Below, piece by piece: positions 26,736 to 35,044 of a DNA stretch of 64,000 bases (positions are counted from its first letter, which is position 1; the number at the start of each line of letters is the position of its first letter). This DNA comes from Rubrivirga sp. SAORIC476 (lineage in GTDB: Bacteria > Bacteroidota > Rhodothermia > Rhodothermales > Rubricoccaceae): positions 62,001-126,000 of the forward strand of contig NZ_MVOI01000011.1 of assembly GCF_002283555.1 (NCBI RefSeq), written 5' to 3'. Made by a program: the position numbers and the translations under genes. Below the pieces are notes generated by a model. That model searched no databases and had not been told where the DNA came from. It saw only the letters and a list, made by a program, of their open reading frames with translations.

Positions 26736-27785
26736 TCACGCGAGCGTCTTCTTGAGCGACTGAATCGTCTCCACCGGCGTCGGATCCACGCCCTTCACCA
26801 TCGCCAGCCAGAAGCTCGCCGCATCACCCAGTTGGACGAGCGACAGCGCCCGGTCGAGGCGCGAGGTGCCCTCCGACCGCAGCTCCGTCCACCCGCCGAT
26901 GCCCGGCGCCACGAGGTCGCGCGTGGCGTCGAAGCGCTTGGCAACCTGCCCGTGGTCGTCGGCGTCGCGGAGCGCCACGACATGCATCACGGACGCGAGC
27001 GCCGCGGGCGCCGCCTCGAAGCCCATGATCTCGTTGTGGTCCATCTCCGGCAGCACGTTGCCCACGGCCGGGTGCTTCGCGTTCTCGTGGATCTGCGTCC
27101 GCCACCGCATCCCGACCGACTCCAGCAGGCCGACGCCCGTGTAGATCACCGGCAGCATCCCGTCGAACTGGGCGGCGAGGGCGCGCGCCGGCGTGTCGGC
27201 ATCGTCCACGTCGTTCGCCTCAGCGCGGTCGCGGGCCGACGCGAGGGCCGTGGCGAACTCGGCGTCCGACAGCTCCGCCAGTCCCAGCTTCCGGGCCAGC
27301 CGCAGCACGACGCCGAGGGAGTAGCCCAGCGCCGCGCGAGGCTGGAGGCCGCCAGGGATGGTCACCACGTCGAGGCCGTCCGCCTCGGCGATGCCCGCGA
27401 GGGTGCCGCCCGACGTGATGGCGAGGCGCCGCGCCCCGCGCGCCTTGGCGTCGGCGAAGGCCGCGAGCGTCTCTTCGGTGCCGCCCGAGTAGCTGGACGC
27501 GACCACCAGGGTCTTCTCCCCCACCCAGCCCGGCAGCGCGTAGCCGCGGTTGACGAGGAACGGCAGCGGCGACGTCGGCTCCACGATGCCGCGCACGAGG
27601 TCACCCCCGATCGCCGAGCCGCCCATGCCGCACAGCACGATGCCGTCGAACGCCGAGGCGTCCAGGTCGAAGCCGTCTACGGCCGCCCCGCGCTCCCAGC
27701 CGACGGCGAGATGGTCGGGGAAGGCGCGGACGGCGGCGCGCATGTCGCCGGGGTCGAGGGAGGGGTCGTAGATCGTGTCGGACAT
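26736..27785 (-). CDS. Bifunctional phosphoglucose/phosphomannose isomerase
   Basis: 349 residues. The ATG at 27785 begins a run typical of the family (MSDTIYDPSLDPGDM). Two SIS sugar-phosphate domains are present, with GMGGSAIGGDL, SYSGGTEET and the catalytic region LPEMDHNEIMGFE. The enzyme interconverts fructose 6-phosphate with glucose 6-phosphate and with mannose 6-phosphate, feeding glycolysis and sugar-nucleotide synthesis. It lies 49 bp after the PTS enzyme I gene on the same strand, so it probably shares that transcript. Confidence 0.9.
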   Translation of the reverse strand: MSDTIYDPSLDPGDMRAAVRAFPDHLAVGWERGAAVDGFDLDASAFDGIVLCGMGGSAIGGDLVRGIVEPTSPLPFLVNRGYALPGWVGEKTLVVASSYSGGTEETLAAFADAKARGARRLAITSGGTLAGIAEADGLDVVTIPGGLQPRAALGYSLGVVLRLARKLGLAELSDAEFATALASARDRAEANDVDDADTPARALAAQFDGMLPVIYTGVGLLESVGMRWRTQIHENAKHPAVGNVLPEMDHNEIMGFEAAPAALASVMHVVALRDADDHGQVAKRFDATRDLVAPGIGGWTELRSEGTSRLDRALSLVQLGDAASFWLAMVKGVDPTPVETIQSLKKTLA

Positions 27786-27834
27786 CGAAAAGGGAACGTG
27801 GAGCGAGCGGGATGAGCGGCGTGCCGATGGCACA

Positions 27835-29694
27835 TCAGCCGCCGGAGGCCGGTTCGAGGCGGGCGGAGATGCGGTCGGAGAGTCCGCCATCGGCCTGGTC
27901 GAGGCCGAGAAGATCGGCGAGGTCGCGGTTGTGGCAGGCGAGGAAGTAGTCCAGGAGGCGACCCACCGAGGTCGCGTCGGGCTGGCGGAGGGCACGACGG
28001 GCGAGGTCCTCGGCCTCCTCCAGCGTAAACGCCCGGATGACGCGCTTGACGAGCGTCAGGTACGCCGGCGACGCGCTGAGCGTGCGGACGCCCAGCCCCA
28101 CCAGCAGCGGCGTCACGCGCGGATCGGCGGCCACCTCGCCGCAGACCGACACCGGAATGCCCGCCTCGTTGGCGGTCTTGGCCGTGTGCGCGATCAGCCC
28201 GAGGACGGCCGGGTGCAGCTCGTGGTAGAGGTCCGCCACGAGGTCGTTGCCGCGGTCGACGGCCAGCGTGAACTGGGTCAGGTCGTTGGTGCCGATCGAG
28301 AAGAAGTCGACGGTCTTGGTGTACAGCTCGGCCTGGATGGCGACCGACGGGACCTCGACCATGATGCCCAGCGGCACGTCCGGGCGATGCTCGATGCCCT
28401 CGGCGCGCAGGTCGTCGCAGACGGCCCGGTACGCGCGCCGGAACTCGCGGACCTCCTCGATGCCGGAGACCATCGGCAGGAGGATGCGCGGCGGCGCGTC
28501 GTCGGCGGAGGCCGCGGCGGCACGGAGGACGGCGCGGAGTTGGGGGCGGAGCAGGTCGGGCTTGTCGAGCAGGATGCGGATGCCGCGCCAGCCCAGGAAC
28601 GGGTTCGCCTCGCGGTGCGACATCGGCAGGACCTTGTCGCCGCCGAGGTCGAGCAGCCGGAACGTGACCGCGTGCGGCGCCGACGCCACGATGGCGTCGC
28701 GGTAGACTTCGTACTGCTGCTCCTCATCAAGGGCCCGCCCCTGGGTCAGGAACAGCATCTCGGTCCGGAACAGGCCGACGCCCGCGGCACCGTACTCGTG
28801 CAGGAGCGGGAATTCCTCCCGGAACTCGACGTTGGCCTGGAGCGCGACCGGATGCCCGTCCTTGGTCTCGGACGGCATCGCGAGGAGCGCCTCGCGGTCG
28901 GCCGTGATGCGCGCGAACTGGGCCGCCTTCAGTTCCGCCGCCACCAGCGTCTCCGGCTCCGGGTTGACGATCACCGTCCCCGAGAAGCCGTCCACGATCA
29001 CCACGTCGTCCGGGCCGACGTGCTCGGCGAGGCCATGCAGGCTCACGACCGCGGGCACGCCGAGCGCGCGGGCCATAATGGAGACGTGGCTCGTCGGGCC
29101 GCCGAAGTCGAGCACGACGCCCAGGACGCCGCGGCGGCTGAACAGCAGCACGTCGGCCGCGGTCAGGTTCTGCGCGACCACAACGCGGTGCGGGTCGATC
29201 TTCGACACCGCCCGCCCCTGCTGGAGGTTGCGGAGGACGCGGTTCTGCACGTCCTGGAAGTCGGCCGCGCGCTCGCGGAGCGACGCGTTCGGGCTCGACT
29301 CCAGCCGCCGCCGATGCTCGTCCAGCACCGACTGCACCGCCCACCCCGCCCCGGCCGCGTTGTCGCGGACGTGCTCGACGACCGCGTCGTAGAACTGGCG
29401 ATCCCGCAGGATCAGCCCCTGTGCGTCGAAGATGCCCGCCGAGCCCTCGCCCAGCTTCTCGCGCGCGACGACCGTGATCTTGCGCAGTTCGCGCTCGCTC
29501 CGCTGGATGGCGCGCTCGAACCGCTCTAGCTCCGCCTCGACGTCCGCCGGGTCGAGGTGGTCGGGTGTGGCCTGGTAGGCGCCCGCGGCGAACAGGTACG
29601 CGGGCCCGATGGCGACACCGGGGGCCACGCCGATGCCCTCGACCCGGAGTTCGGGACGGGGCTCAGGGGCGGGGGCAGAAGGATCGTGGGACAA
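27835..29694 (-). CDS. ptsI: Phosphoenolpyruvate-protein phosphotransferase (PTS enzyme I)
   Basis: 619 residues, somewhat longer than the Escherichia coli enzyme (575), with a short Pro-rich N-terminal addition. It shows the HPr-binding helical region, the phosphohistidine motif GGPTSHVSIMARALG (His203), the PEP-binding barrel with GVGLFRTEMLF, FSIGTNDLTQF and the catalytic cysteine region PVSVCGE. It transfers phosphate from PEP to HPr, encoded 74 bp upstream. No sugar-specific EII genes are in the window, so the pair may serve regulation or a distant EIIA. Confidence 0.93.
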   Translation of the reverse strand: MSHDPSAPAPEPRPELRVEGIGVAPGVAIGPAYLFAAGAYQATPDHLDPADVEAELERFERAIQRSERELRKITVVAREKLGEGSAGIFDAQGLILRDRQFYDAVVEHVRDNAAGAGWAVQSVLDEHRRRLESSPNASLRERAADFQDVQNRVLRNLQQGRAVSKIDPHRVVVAQNLTAADVLLFSRRGVLGVVLDFGGPTSHVSIMARALGVPAVVSLHGLAEHVGPDDVVIVDGFSGTVIVNPEPETLVAAELKAAQFARITADREALLAMPSETKDGHPVALQANVEFREEFPLLHEYGAAGVGLFRTEMLFLTQGRALDEEQQYEVYRDAIVASAPHAVTFRLLDLGGDKVLPMSHREANPFLGWRGIRILLDKPDLLRPQLRAVLRAAAASADDAPPRILLPMVSGIEEVREFRRAYRAVCDDLRAEGIEHRPDVPLGIMVEVPSVAIQAELYTKTVDFFSIGTNDLTQFTLAVDRGNDLVADLYHELHPAVLGLIAHTAKTANEAGIPVSVCGEVAADPRVTPLLVGLGVRTLSASPAYLTLVKRVIRAFTLEEAEDLARRALRQPDATSVGRLLDYFLACHNRDLADLLGLDQADGGLSDRISARLEPASGG

Positions 29695-29768
29695 ACGACT
29701 GGGGAGGTGGCCTGGGACGGGACGGGTGTCGGGAGTGTCGTGCGGGCGGACAGGCCCGGCACGCCCCG

Positions 29769-30038
29769 CTACATCGCTTCGCCGAAGCCCCGCTCGAAGA
29801 GCGCCTCGAGCGCGTCGGCAGCCTCGGCCTCGTCGGCGCCCTCGAACAGCAGATCGAGCGTGGCGCCCTGCTCGGCGGCCAGCGTCATCACGCCGATGAT
29901 GCTCTTGCCGTTGATCTCGTAGCCGTCCTTGCGGATGAAGAACTCTGCCTCGAAGCGGGACGCCTCGCGGACGATCATCGACGCCGGGCGCGTGTGGACG
30001 CCGGCTTTGTTGCGGACCGTGACCTCGCGAGTAAGCAT
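29769..30038 (-). CDS. ptsH: HPr phosphocarrier protein
   Basis: 89 residues, the family's usual size. The ATG at 30038 gives residue numbers matching the family: His15 in AGVHTRPAS receives phosphate from enzyme I, and Ser46 in NGKSIIGVM is the HPr kinase site. The kinase site being intact suggests regulatory phosphorylation, though no HPr kinase gene is in the window. It lies 10 bp after the polyprenyl synthase gene and before ptsI. Confidence 0.92.
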   Translation of the reverse strand: MLTREVTVRNKAGVHTRPASMIVREASRFEAEFFIRKDGYEINGKSIIGVMTLAAEQGATLDLLFEGADEAEAADALEALFERGFGEAM

Positions 30039-30048
30039 GGGAGGAGGG

Positions 30049-31029
30049 CTAGAGGGTTCGGGAGGCGAGGCCGAGGGCCAGCGTGCGGAGGGCGTCGGAG
30101 GCGGGACCGGCGGGCAGCACGTCCAGCCCGGCCCGCCCCACCTCGGTGTAGTGGTCGACGGCCTCGGCAGCGGCGTCGAGCACGCCGAGGGCGTCGAGGC
30201 GGTCGCGAACGGCGGGGACGCGGACGGGGTCGAGACCGCCCTCGAACACCTCGGCGAGCCAGTCTGCGTCGGCCGACTCCGCGCAGGCGCGGGCCGTGAG
30301 GAGGAGGAACGTACGCTTGCCCTCGACGAGGTCGCCGCCGATGGGCTTGCCCCAGGTGTCGGGATCGGCGGTGAGATCCAGGAGGTCATCCTGAATCTGG
30401 AAGGCGCGGCCGAGAGCGAGTCCGGCGCGGCGCAGCGCGTCCACCTCGGCGTCGGAGGCGCCGCCGATGACGGCGCCCAGTTCGAGGGCGTGCTCCAGCA
30501 GCGCGCCCGTCTTGCGGTCGATCATGCCCAGGTACTCGTCCACCGTCACGTCGTCGCGCGTCTCGAAGCCCATGTCGAGCGTCTGCCCCTCGCACAGGAG
30601 CCCGACCATCCGGTAGTGCGCCTCAGCCAGTCGGCGGGCGTCGGCTCCGTCGGTGCCGACCACGAGGCGGGCGGCGAGGCCCATCATCAGGTCCCCGGCG
30701 AGGATCGCCGTCGGCTCGTCCCAGCGAACATGAACGGTGTCTCTCCCCCGACGCGTGTCGGAGTGGTCCATGATGTCGTCGTGGACGAGGGTGAAGTTGT
30801 GGAACACCTCCACGCCCAGCGCGGCAGGCATCGCGCGTCTGCGGGCCGCGTCGCCGCCGAAGGCCTCGGCGGCGAGCAACACGAGCACGGGCCGAATGCG
30901 CTTGCCGCCGCCCGCCAGCACGTAGCGGACCGGCGCGTAGAGCCCCTCGGGCTCGCTCGGCAGATCGAGTCCCGCGAGGGCATCGTTGACCTCCTCGATG
31001 AGGTCCGTGGGCGAGAGCGTCGTCGTCAC
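30049..31029 (-). CDS. Polyprenyl (farnesyl/geranylgeranyl) diphosphate synthase
   Basis: 326 residues with both aspartate-rich motifs: DDIMD at 84-88 followed by HSDTRRG, and IQDDLLDLT near residue 213. GGKRIRP near residue 42 binds isopentenyl diphosphate. It condenses isopentenyl diphosphate with allylic primers to C15-C20 or longer products, used here by UppS (58791) and for quinones. Chain length cannot be fixed from sequence; Phe79 five residues before the first motif hints at a shorter product. Its start overlaps the adk stop by 4 bp. Confidence 0.9.
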   Translation of the reverse strand: MTTTLSPTDLIEEVNDALAGLDLPSEPEGLYAPVRYVLAGGGKRIRPVLVLLAAEAFGGDAARRRAMPAALGVEVFHNFTLVHDDIMDHSDTRRGRDTVHVRWDEPTAILAGDLMMGLAARLVVGTDGADARRLAEAHYRMVGLLCEGQTLDMGFETRDDVTVDEYLGMIDRKTGALLEHALELGAVIGGASDAEVDALRRAGLALGRAFQIQDDLLDLTADPDTWGKPIGGDLVEGKRTFLLLTARACAESADADWLAEVFEGGLDPVRVPAVRDRLDALGVLDAAAEAVDHYTEVGRAGLDVLPAGPASDALRTLALGLASRTL

Positions 31030-31667
31030 GCTTCCCCGACTGCGGCGAGCGCGGCGTCCACGCGAGCCTGCACCTCGTCGAGCGTCCCCGTGCCGTCAAT
31101 CTCGACGGTCGGGACGTGCGCGCGGAGGGCCGCCTCGACGGGCGCCGTCTCCTCGTGGTAGACCTCCAGCCGGTGCTGGATCGCCTCCGGCTGGTCGTCC
31201 GAGCGGTGGACGAGCGTCGCCAAGTCCGTGTCGGCGGGCGGCGGGTTGAAGTCGAGGTGGTAGATCTCCCCCGTGGCGGGGTCGGTGCGGCGGCGCGAGA
31301 GGCGGTGCACGATCTGGTCGTCCGGGACCTCCAGACTGATCATGGCGTCGAGCGGCGCCTCGGCCTCGGCGAGGTGCTTCACCAGCCACTCGGCCTGAGG
31401 GACGGTGCGCGGAAACCCATCCAGGACGAAGTCGCGCGTGCCGATCTCCGCGAGCGTGTCTGCGACGATACCGCAGGTCACGTCGTCGGGCACGAGTTCA
31501 CCGGCGGCCAGCAACTCCGTCACGCGGACGCCCAGGGGCGTCTTCTGGCGGATGGCGGCGCGGAACAGGTCCCCGGTCGAAAGATGGGTGAGGCCGTGGG
31601 CATGGGCGAGGCGCTTGGCCTGCGTCCCCTTGCCAGCCCCCGGCGGGCCGAAGAGTGCGAGTCGCAT
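31026..31667 (-). CDS. adk: Adenylate kinase
   Basis: 213 residues, normal length. It has the P-loop GPPGAGKGTQ (7-16), the AMP-binding region LSTGDLFRAAI, FVLDGFPRT and a long LID (RRRTDPATGEIYHL) without zinc cysteines. It interconverts ATP and AMP with two ADP. It is the first gene of an apparent operon continuing with the polyprenyl synthase, ptsH, ptsI and the sugar-phosphate isomerase. A TATCTTGC box lies 21 nt upstream of the ATG. Confidence 0.96.
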   Translation of the reverse strand: MRLALFGPPGAGKGTQAKRLAHAHGLTHLSTGDLFRAAIRQKTPLGVRVTELLAAGELVPDDVTCGIVADTLAEIGTRDFVLDGFPRTVPQAEWLVKHLAEAEAPLDAMISLEVPDDQIVHRLSRRRTDPATGEIYHLDFNPPPADTDLATLVHRSDDQPEAIQHRLEVYHEETAPVEAALRAHVPTVEIDGTGTLDEVQARVDAALAAVGEA

Positions 31668-31688
31668 CGAAAGACGTTGGGAGAACGC

Positions 31689-31696
31689 GCAAGATA
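31689..31696 (-). promoter_or_regulatory. Promoter-like TATCTTGC upstream of adk
   Basis: The box is identical to the -7 element of the tRNA-Arg promoter and ends 21 nt before the adk start. No TTG stands at the -33 distance, so the upstream half is weak. Confidence 0.4.
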
Positions 31697-31746
31697 CGGG
31701 GGCGGACCGATGCCCTGCCCGGCGTCTCGCGACGAGATCGGGCGGC

Positions 31747-32355
31747 CTAGTCGTCGTCCAGCGCCTCCCCGATCGTCGGCTCGCCCGTGATCCGCTGGGC
31801 GGCCTGATCGAGCAGCATCTTGACGCCGAAGCCGACCGCCGTGGTGAGCGCGACGCTGAAGGCCTCCTGCTTCGCGGTCTTGGGCTTCTCCGCCGGCCCC
31901 TCGCCGTAGGCGACGGGCATCTTCCCCATCGCGCGCCGGATGGCCGTTTCCACGTCGCTGCCCTCGGCGACCCGCTCGGCGGCGTCGTCCAGCGCGAGAG
32001 CGAGGCGGGCCCGGATGAAGTCGACCGTGTCCTCGGGATCGACGCGGCGCTTCGAGCGGGCGCGGAGGCCGAGCAGCGCGCCGACGACGGCGCCCACGCC
32101 AGCCGCCGCGATCACGGCGTCGCGCTTGCGGTGGCGGATGCGGTCCATGAGCGGCCGTCCGCCCACATTGACGTCGTCGAGCAGGGTCGCCGCCTCGTGC
32201 TTGAGCGCGTCGATGTGGTACTGGATGTCGCGCTCGCGGGCGTCGATCTGCTGGCGCACCTGCTCGATGGTGACGACCTCGCCGAGGTCGCGCTCGGGAC
32301 GGAGCGCGCTCGGGAGCGACGACGGGAGCGTGGGCTTGCGGGGAGGGGTAGTCAT
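31747..32355 (-). CDS. DUF3618-like membrane-associated protein
   Basis: 202 residues from the ATG at 32355, which lies 4 bp after the stop of the holin-like gene. Residues about 28-60 (VRQQIDARERDIQYHIDALKHE) resemble the helix of DUF3618 proteins, followed by a membrane segment at about 93-110 (AVIAAAGVGAVVGALLGL) flanked by arginines and lysines. A second weak hydrophobic stretch lies near residue 175. Such proteins often sit beside holin-like membrane proteins; their role is not known. The pair appears to be co-transcribed. Confidence 0.6.
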   Translation of the reverse strand: MTTPPRKPTLPSSLPSALRPERDLGEVVTIEQVRQQIDARERDIQYHIDALKHEAATLLDDVNVGGRPLMDRIRHRKRDAVIAAAGVGAVVGALLGLRARSKRRVDPEDTVDFIRARLALALDDAAERVAEGSDVETAIRRAMGKMPVAYGEGPAEKPKTAKQEAFSVALTTAVGFGVKMLLDQAAQRITGEPTIGEALDDD

Positions 32356-32359
32356 GCGG

Positions 32360-32956
32360 TCAAACGGCGGCGTTGCGGACGGCGGCCGCCTGCTCGCGCT
32401 GGAGGGAGTCGACACTGCGGTCCTTCTCCTCCCGTGCGAGCCGTCGGGCCTCGAGGGCCTCAGCCTGCCGCGCGCGGACCCGACGGAGCCCGAGCACGGA
32501 CGAGAGCCCCGCCCCGAGGAGGAGGAGAAGGGTCGTGACGAGGAAGCCCCATCCCGGGCTCCCGAGAAGCGCCCCGATGCCCAGCGCGATCGTGACGAAC
32601 ACGAACAGCAGGGCGATGATGGCGAGCACCAGCGCGGCGACGAAGAAGCCCGCCGCGTCGACGAAGTGCTGAACCCGGTCGATCTGTGCCTGGACGCCCT
32701 CGATCTGGCGCTTCACGAGATCGACGCGGAGTTCGGTCCAGTCGCGAAGGTCTGCCGAGAGCGCGGCGAGGTGACCAGTCACGCGGTCCAGCTTGGTCTG
32801 GTGCGGCGGCAGCATCCGCGACTCCGGCGCGACCTGGGCCGGCGGATCCAGGACCGGTGACGGCTGCTGAATCACAGCCGGCAGGGTCTCACCAACGCGG
32901 GGACCGGTCGGGCGTGTGGAGGACGGGGGGACGGCCGATGAAGGCGGACGGGCCAT
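32360..32956 (-). CDS. Holin-superfamily-like (DUF1469) membrane protein
   Basis: 198 residues from the ATG at 32956. A Pro-rich N-terminus is followed by an amphipathic helix (ADLRDWTELRVDLVKRQIEG) and two long membrane helices (residues about 100-130 and 138-158), the pattern of the Phage_holin_3_6/DUF1469 family. Despite the name these are chromosomal inner-membrane proteins of unknown role. The C-terminus is charged and helical (EALEARRLAREEKDRSV). No phage genes are near. Confidence 0.65.
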   Translation of the reverse strand: MARPPSSAVPPSSTRPTGPRVGETLPAVIQQPSPVLDPPAQVAPESRMLPPHQTKLDRVTGHLAALSADLRDWTELRVDLVKRQIEGVQAQIDRVQHFVDAAGFFVAALVLAIIALLFVFVTIALGIGALLGSPGWGFLVTTLLLLLGAGLSSVLGLRRVRARQAEALEARRLAREEKDRSVDSLQREQAAAVRNAAV

Positions 32957-33024
32957 CAGGAGAGGCGGAGCACGGGAGAGGACGGGGCGTACACCCCAGC
33001 CCTCCCCCAGGTTGCCACCCGTCC

Positions 33025-33297
33025 ATGACGATCTCCCCACGCCCGACGCCCAATCCCAACAGCCTCAAATTCGACGTCGACGGTGCGACGGTGATCGACC
33101 GCGGCCTGCTGGCCTACCACTCGGCCCGCGAGGCCGCCGGGGACGACCTCGCCCGCGACCTGTTCGCCATCCGCGGCGTCGAGTCGCTCCTGATCGTGCC
33201 CGCCTTCGTGACGGTCACCAAGCACCCCGCCGCCGACTGGGACGATCTGGCGGAGGGCGTCGAGCACGTCCTTCGCCGGCATCTGACGGCCGGGTAG
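33025..33297 (+). CDS. NifU N-terminal (Nfu scaffold)-like domain protein
   Basis: 90 residues. The ATG at 33025 starts exactly where the domain begins (MTISPRPTPNPNSLKF). It matches the short Nfu/NifU N-terminal domain found in front of iron-sulfur scaffold proteins, ending with FVTVTKHPAADWDDL. The cysteine-bearing NifU-C domain is absent, so it cannot hold a cluster by itself; it may assist a separate scaffold. It is the only plus-strand gene for about 8 kb on either side and converges on the GMC oxidoreductase gene. Confidence 0.8.
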   Translation: MTISPRPTPNPNSLKFDVDGATVIDRGLLAYHSAREAAGDDLARDLFAIRGVESLLIVPAFVTVTKHPAADWDDLAEGVEHVLRRHLTAG

Positions 33298-33320
33298 CCC
33301 TGCCTCGGCGCCGGGGCGGG

Positions 33321-34916
33321 TCAGGCTACCTCGTGACGGTCGGCCACCGAGACGTCCTGGCGGATCAGGTCCGCCGCCCGTTCGGCGATCATGAGCGTTG
33401 GGGCGTTGGTGTTGCCGTTCGTGATGGTCGGCATCACGGAGGCGTCCACCACGCGGAGCCCCTCGACGCCGCGCACGCGCAGGTCGGGGTCCACCACCGC
33501 GTCGGCGTCCGCCCCCATCCGGCAGGTCCCGACGGGGTGATAGAGGGTCTCGGAGGTCTCGCGGACGTGGCGCTCCAGGTCGGCGGTGTCGAACGAGGCC
33601 GGGCCGGGGAGCAGCATCTCCCCGCGGAAGCGGTCGAGCGGCCCCGCCTCGGCGATCTCGCGGGCCAGCCGAAGGCCCGCGACCAGCACGTCTACATCGG
33701 CCTGCTCGGCGAGCGCCGCCGGGTCGATGGCCGGGTGCACCGTCGGGTCGGCCGAGCGGAGGGTCAGGCGACCCCGGCTCTTCGGACGCACGAGCGTCGG
33801 CCCGATGGAGAAGCCGTGGTCGGTGGGCGGGGTCAGGCCGTGGTCCTGGAAGAGGATCGGCGCGACGTGGAACTGGAGATCGGGCACGCCGCCCGCCCCG
33901 TGGGAATCGACGAACAGGCCCGCCTCGGCGATGTTGGACGACAGCATCCCCCGCCGGGTAACGAGGTAGCGCAAGACGCTGCTGATGCTCTCGGCGTTGA
34001 CGAGCGAGACGGGCTCGCGGAGCGCGAAGTGCAGCCCGGTGATCAGGTGGTCGTGCAGGTTGTCGCCCACCGCGGGCCGGTCCACCACGACGTCGAGGCC
34101 GAGGGCCCGAAGGTCGTCGGCGGGGCCGATGCCGGAGAGCATCAGGATCTGGGGCGAGTTGACGGCGCCGCCGCAGACGATCACCTCGCGGTCGGCGTAG
34201 ACCGTCTCGATGCGCCCATCCTGCACGATCTCGACGCCGACGGCGCGGCCGTGCTCGATCACCACCCGGCGCACCAGCGCGCCCGTCCGCACGGTCAGGT
34301 TCTGCCGCCGACGCGCGGGCTTGAGGAACGCGGTCGCCGCCGACGCTCGGCGCCCGGCCTTCTGGGTGAGCTGGTAGAGTCCGGCGCCAGCCTGCTGCTC
34401 GCCATTGAAGTCGGCTGTGCGCGGCATTCCGGCCGCGACCGCCGCCTCGATGAACGCGAGGCTGACCGGGCTCGGGTCCTTCGGGTCCTCGATCCGGAGC
34501 GGACCTCCCGCGCCGTGATAGGCCGAGGCGCCGCGGACGTTGTCCTCGCTCCGCTTGAAGTATGGCAGCGCGTCTGCGAACCCCCAGCCGTCGCAGCCAT
34601 CAGCGGCCCAGCCGTCGAAGTCAGCATGGTGACCGCGGATGTAGATCATCGCGTTGATCGACGACGACCCGCCGAGCACCTTGCCGCGCGGCCAGTAGAG
34701 GGCGCGGTTCGCGGCGCCCGCCTGGGGCTCGGTGTGGTAGTTCCAGTCGGCGTCCGTCTGGAACAGCCGCGAGAACGTCGCCGGGATGTGGATCTCCGGG
34801 TGGTGGTCGCGGTCGCCTGCTTCGAGGAGCAGGACGGAGTGATCGGGGTCCTCGCTCAGCCGGGCGGCGAGGACGCACCCCGCCGTGCCCCCTCCCACGA
34901 TGATGTAGTCGGTCAT
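33321..34916 (-). CDS. GMC family FAD-dependent oxidoreductase (choline dehydrogenase-like)
   Basis: 531 residues from the ATG at 34916, which begins directly with the FAD-binding motif (MTDYIIVGGGTAGCVLAARL). Other GMC features are the signature WPRGKVLGGSSSINAM, the second signature GAVNSPQILMLSGIGP, the active-site YHPVGTCRMG and a terminal VVDASVMPTITNGNTNAPT. It oxidises an alcohol group, as choline dehydrogenase does; the true substrate is unknown, and no betaine-aldehyde dehydrogenase is adjacent. No signal peptide. Confidence 0.9.
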   Translation of the reverse strand: MTDYIIVGGGTAGCVLAARLSEDPDHSVLLLEAGDRDHHPEIHIPATFSRLFQTDADWNYHTEPQAGAANRALYWPRGKVLGGSSSINAMIYIRGHHADFDGWAADGCDGWGFADALPYFKRSEDNVRGASAYHGAGGPLRIEDPKDPSPVSLAFIEAAVAAGMPRTADFNGEQQAGAGLYQLTQKAGRRASAATAFLKPARRRQNLTVRTGALVRRVVIEHGRAVGVEIVQDGRIETVYADREVIVCGGAVNSPQILMLSGIGPADDLRALGLDVVVDRPAVGDNLHDHLITGLHFALREPVSLVNAESISSVLRYLVTRRGMLSSNIAEAGLFVDSHGAGGVPDLQFHVAPILFQDHGLTPPTDHGFSIGPTLVRPKSRGRLTLRSADPTVHPAIDPAALAEQADVDVLVAGLRLAREIAEAGPLDRFRGEMLLPGPASFDTADLERHVRETSETLYHPVGTCRMGADADAVVDPDLRVRGVEGLRVVDASVMPTITNGNTNAPTLMIAERAADLIRQDVSVADRHEVA

Positions 34917-34939
34917 GTCAGATGGATTGACGCAGTGCG

Positions 34940-34970
34940 GCAACGTACCGCCGCCGCACCTCGTTCACAA
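34940..34970 (-). promoter_or_regulatory. Putative promoter of the GMC oxidoreductase gene
   Basis: TTG (34968-34970) and TACGTTGC (34940-34947) on the minus strand are 20 nt apart, the expected spacing. The box ends 23 nt before the start codon. Confidence 0.45.
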
Positions 34971-35044
34971 CGGCCTCCGCCCGCGCGCTCGTGCCGGGGG
35001 ATCTCCCACGCTCTGGGTCCGCGGCGACCGCGCCCCGAGACGGG

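Noticed and set aside
32360-32956. Prophage remnant suggested by the holin-like protein
   Set aside because: DUF1469/holin-superfamily proteins are common chromosomal genes, and there are no phage neighbours.
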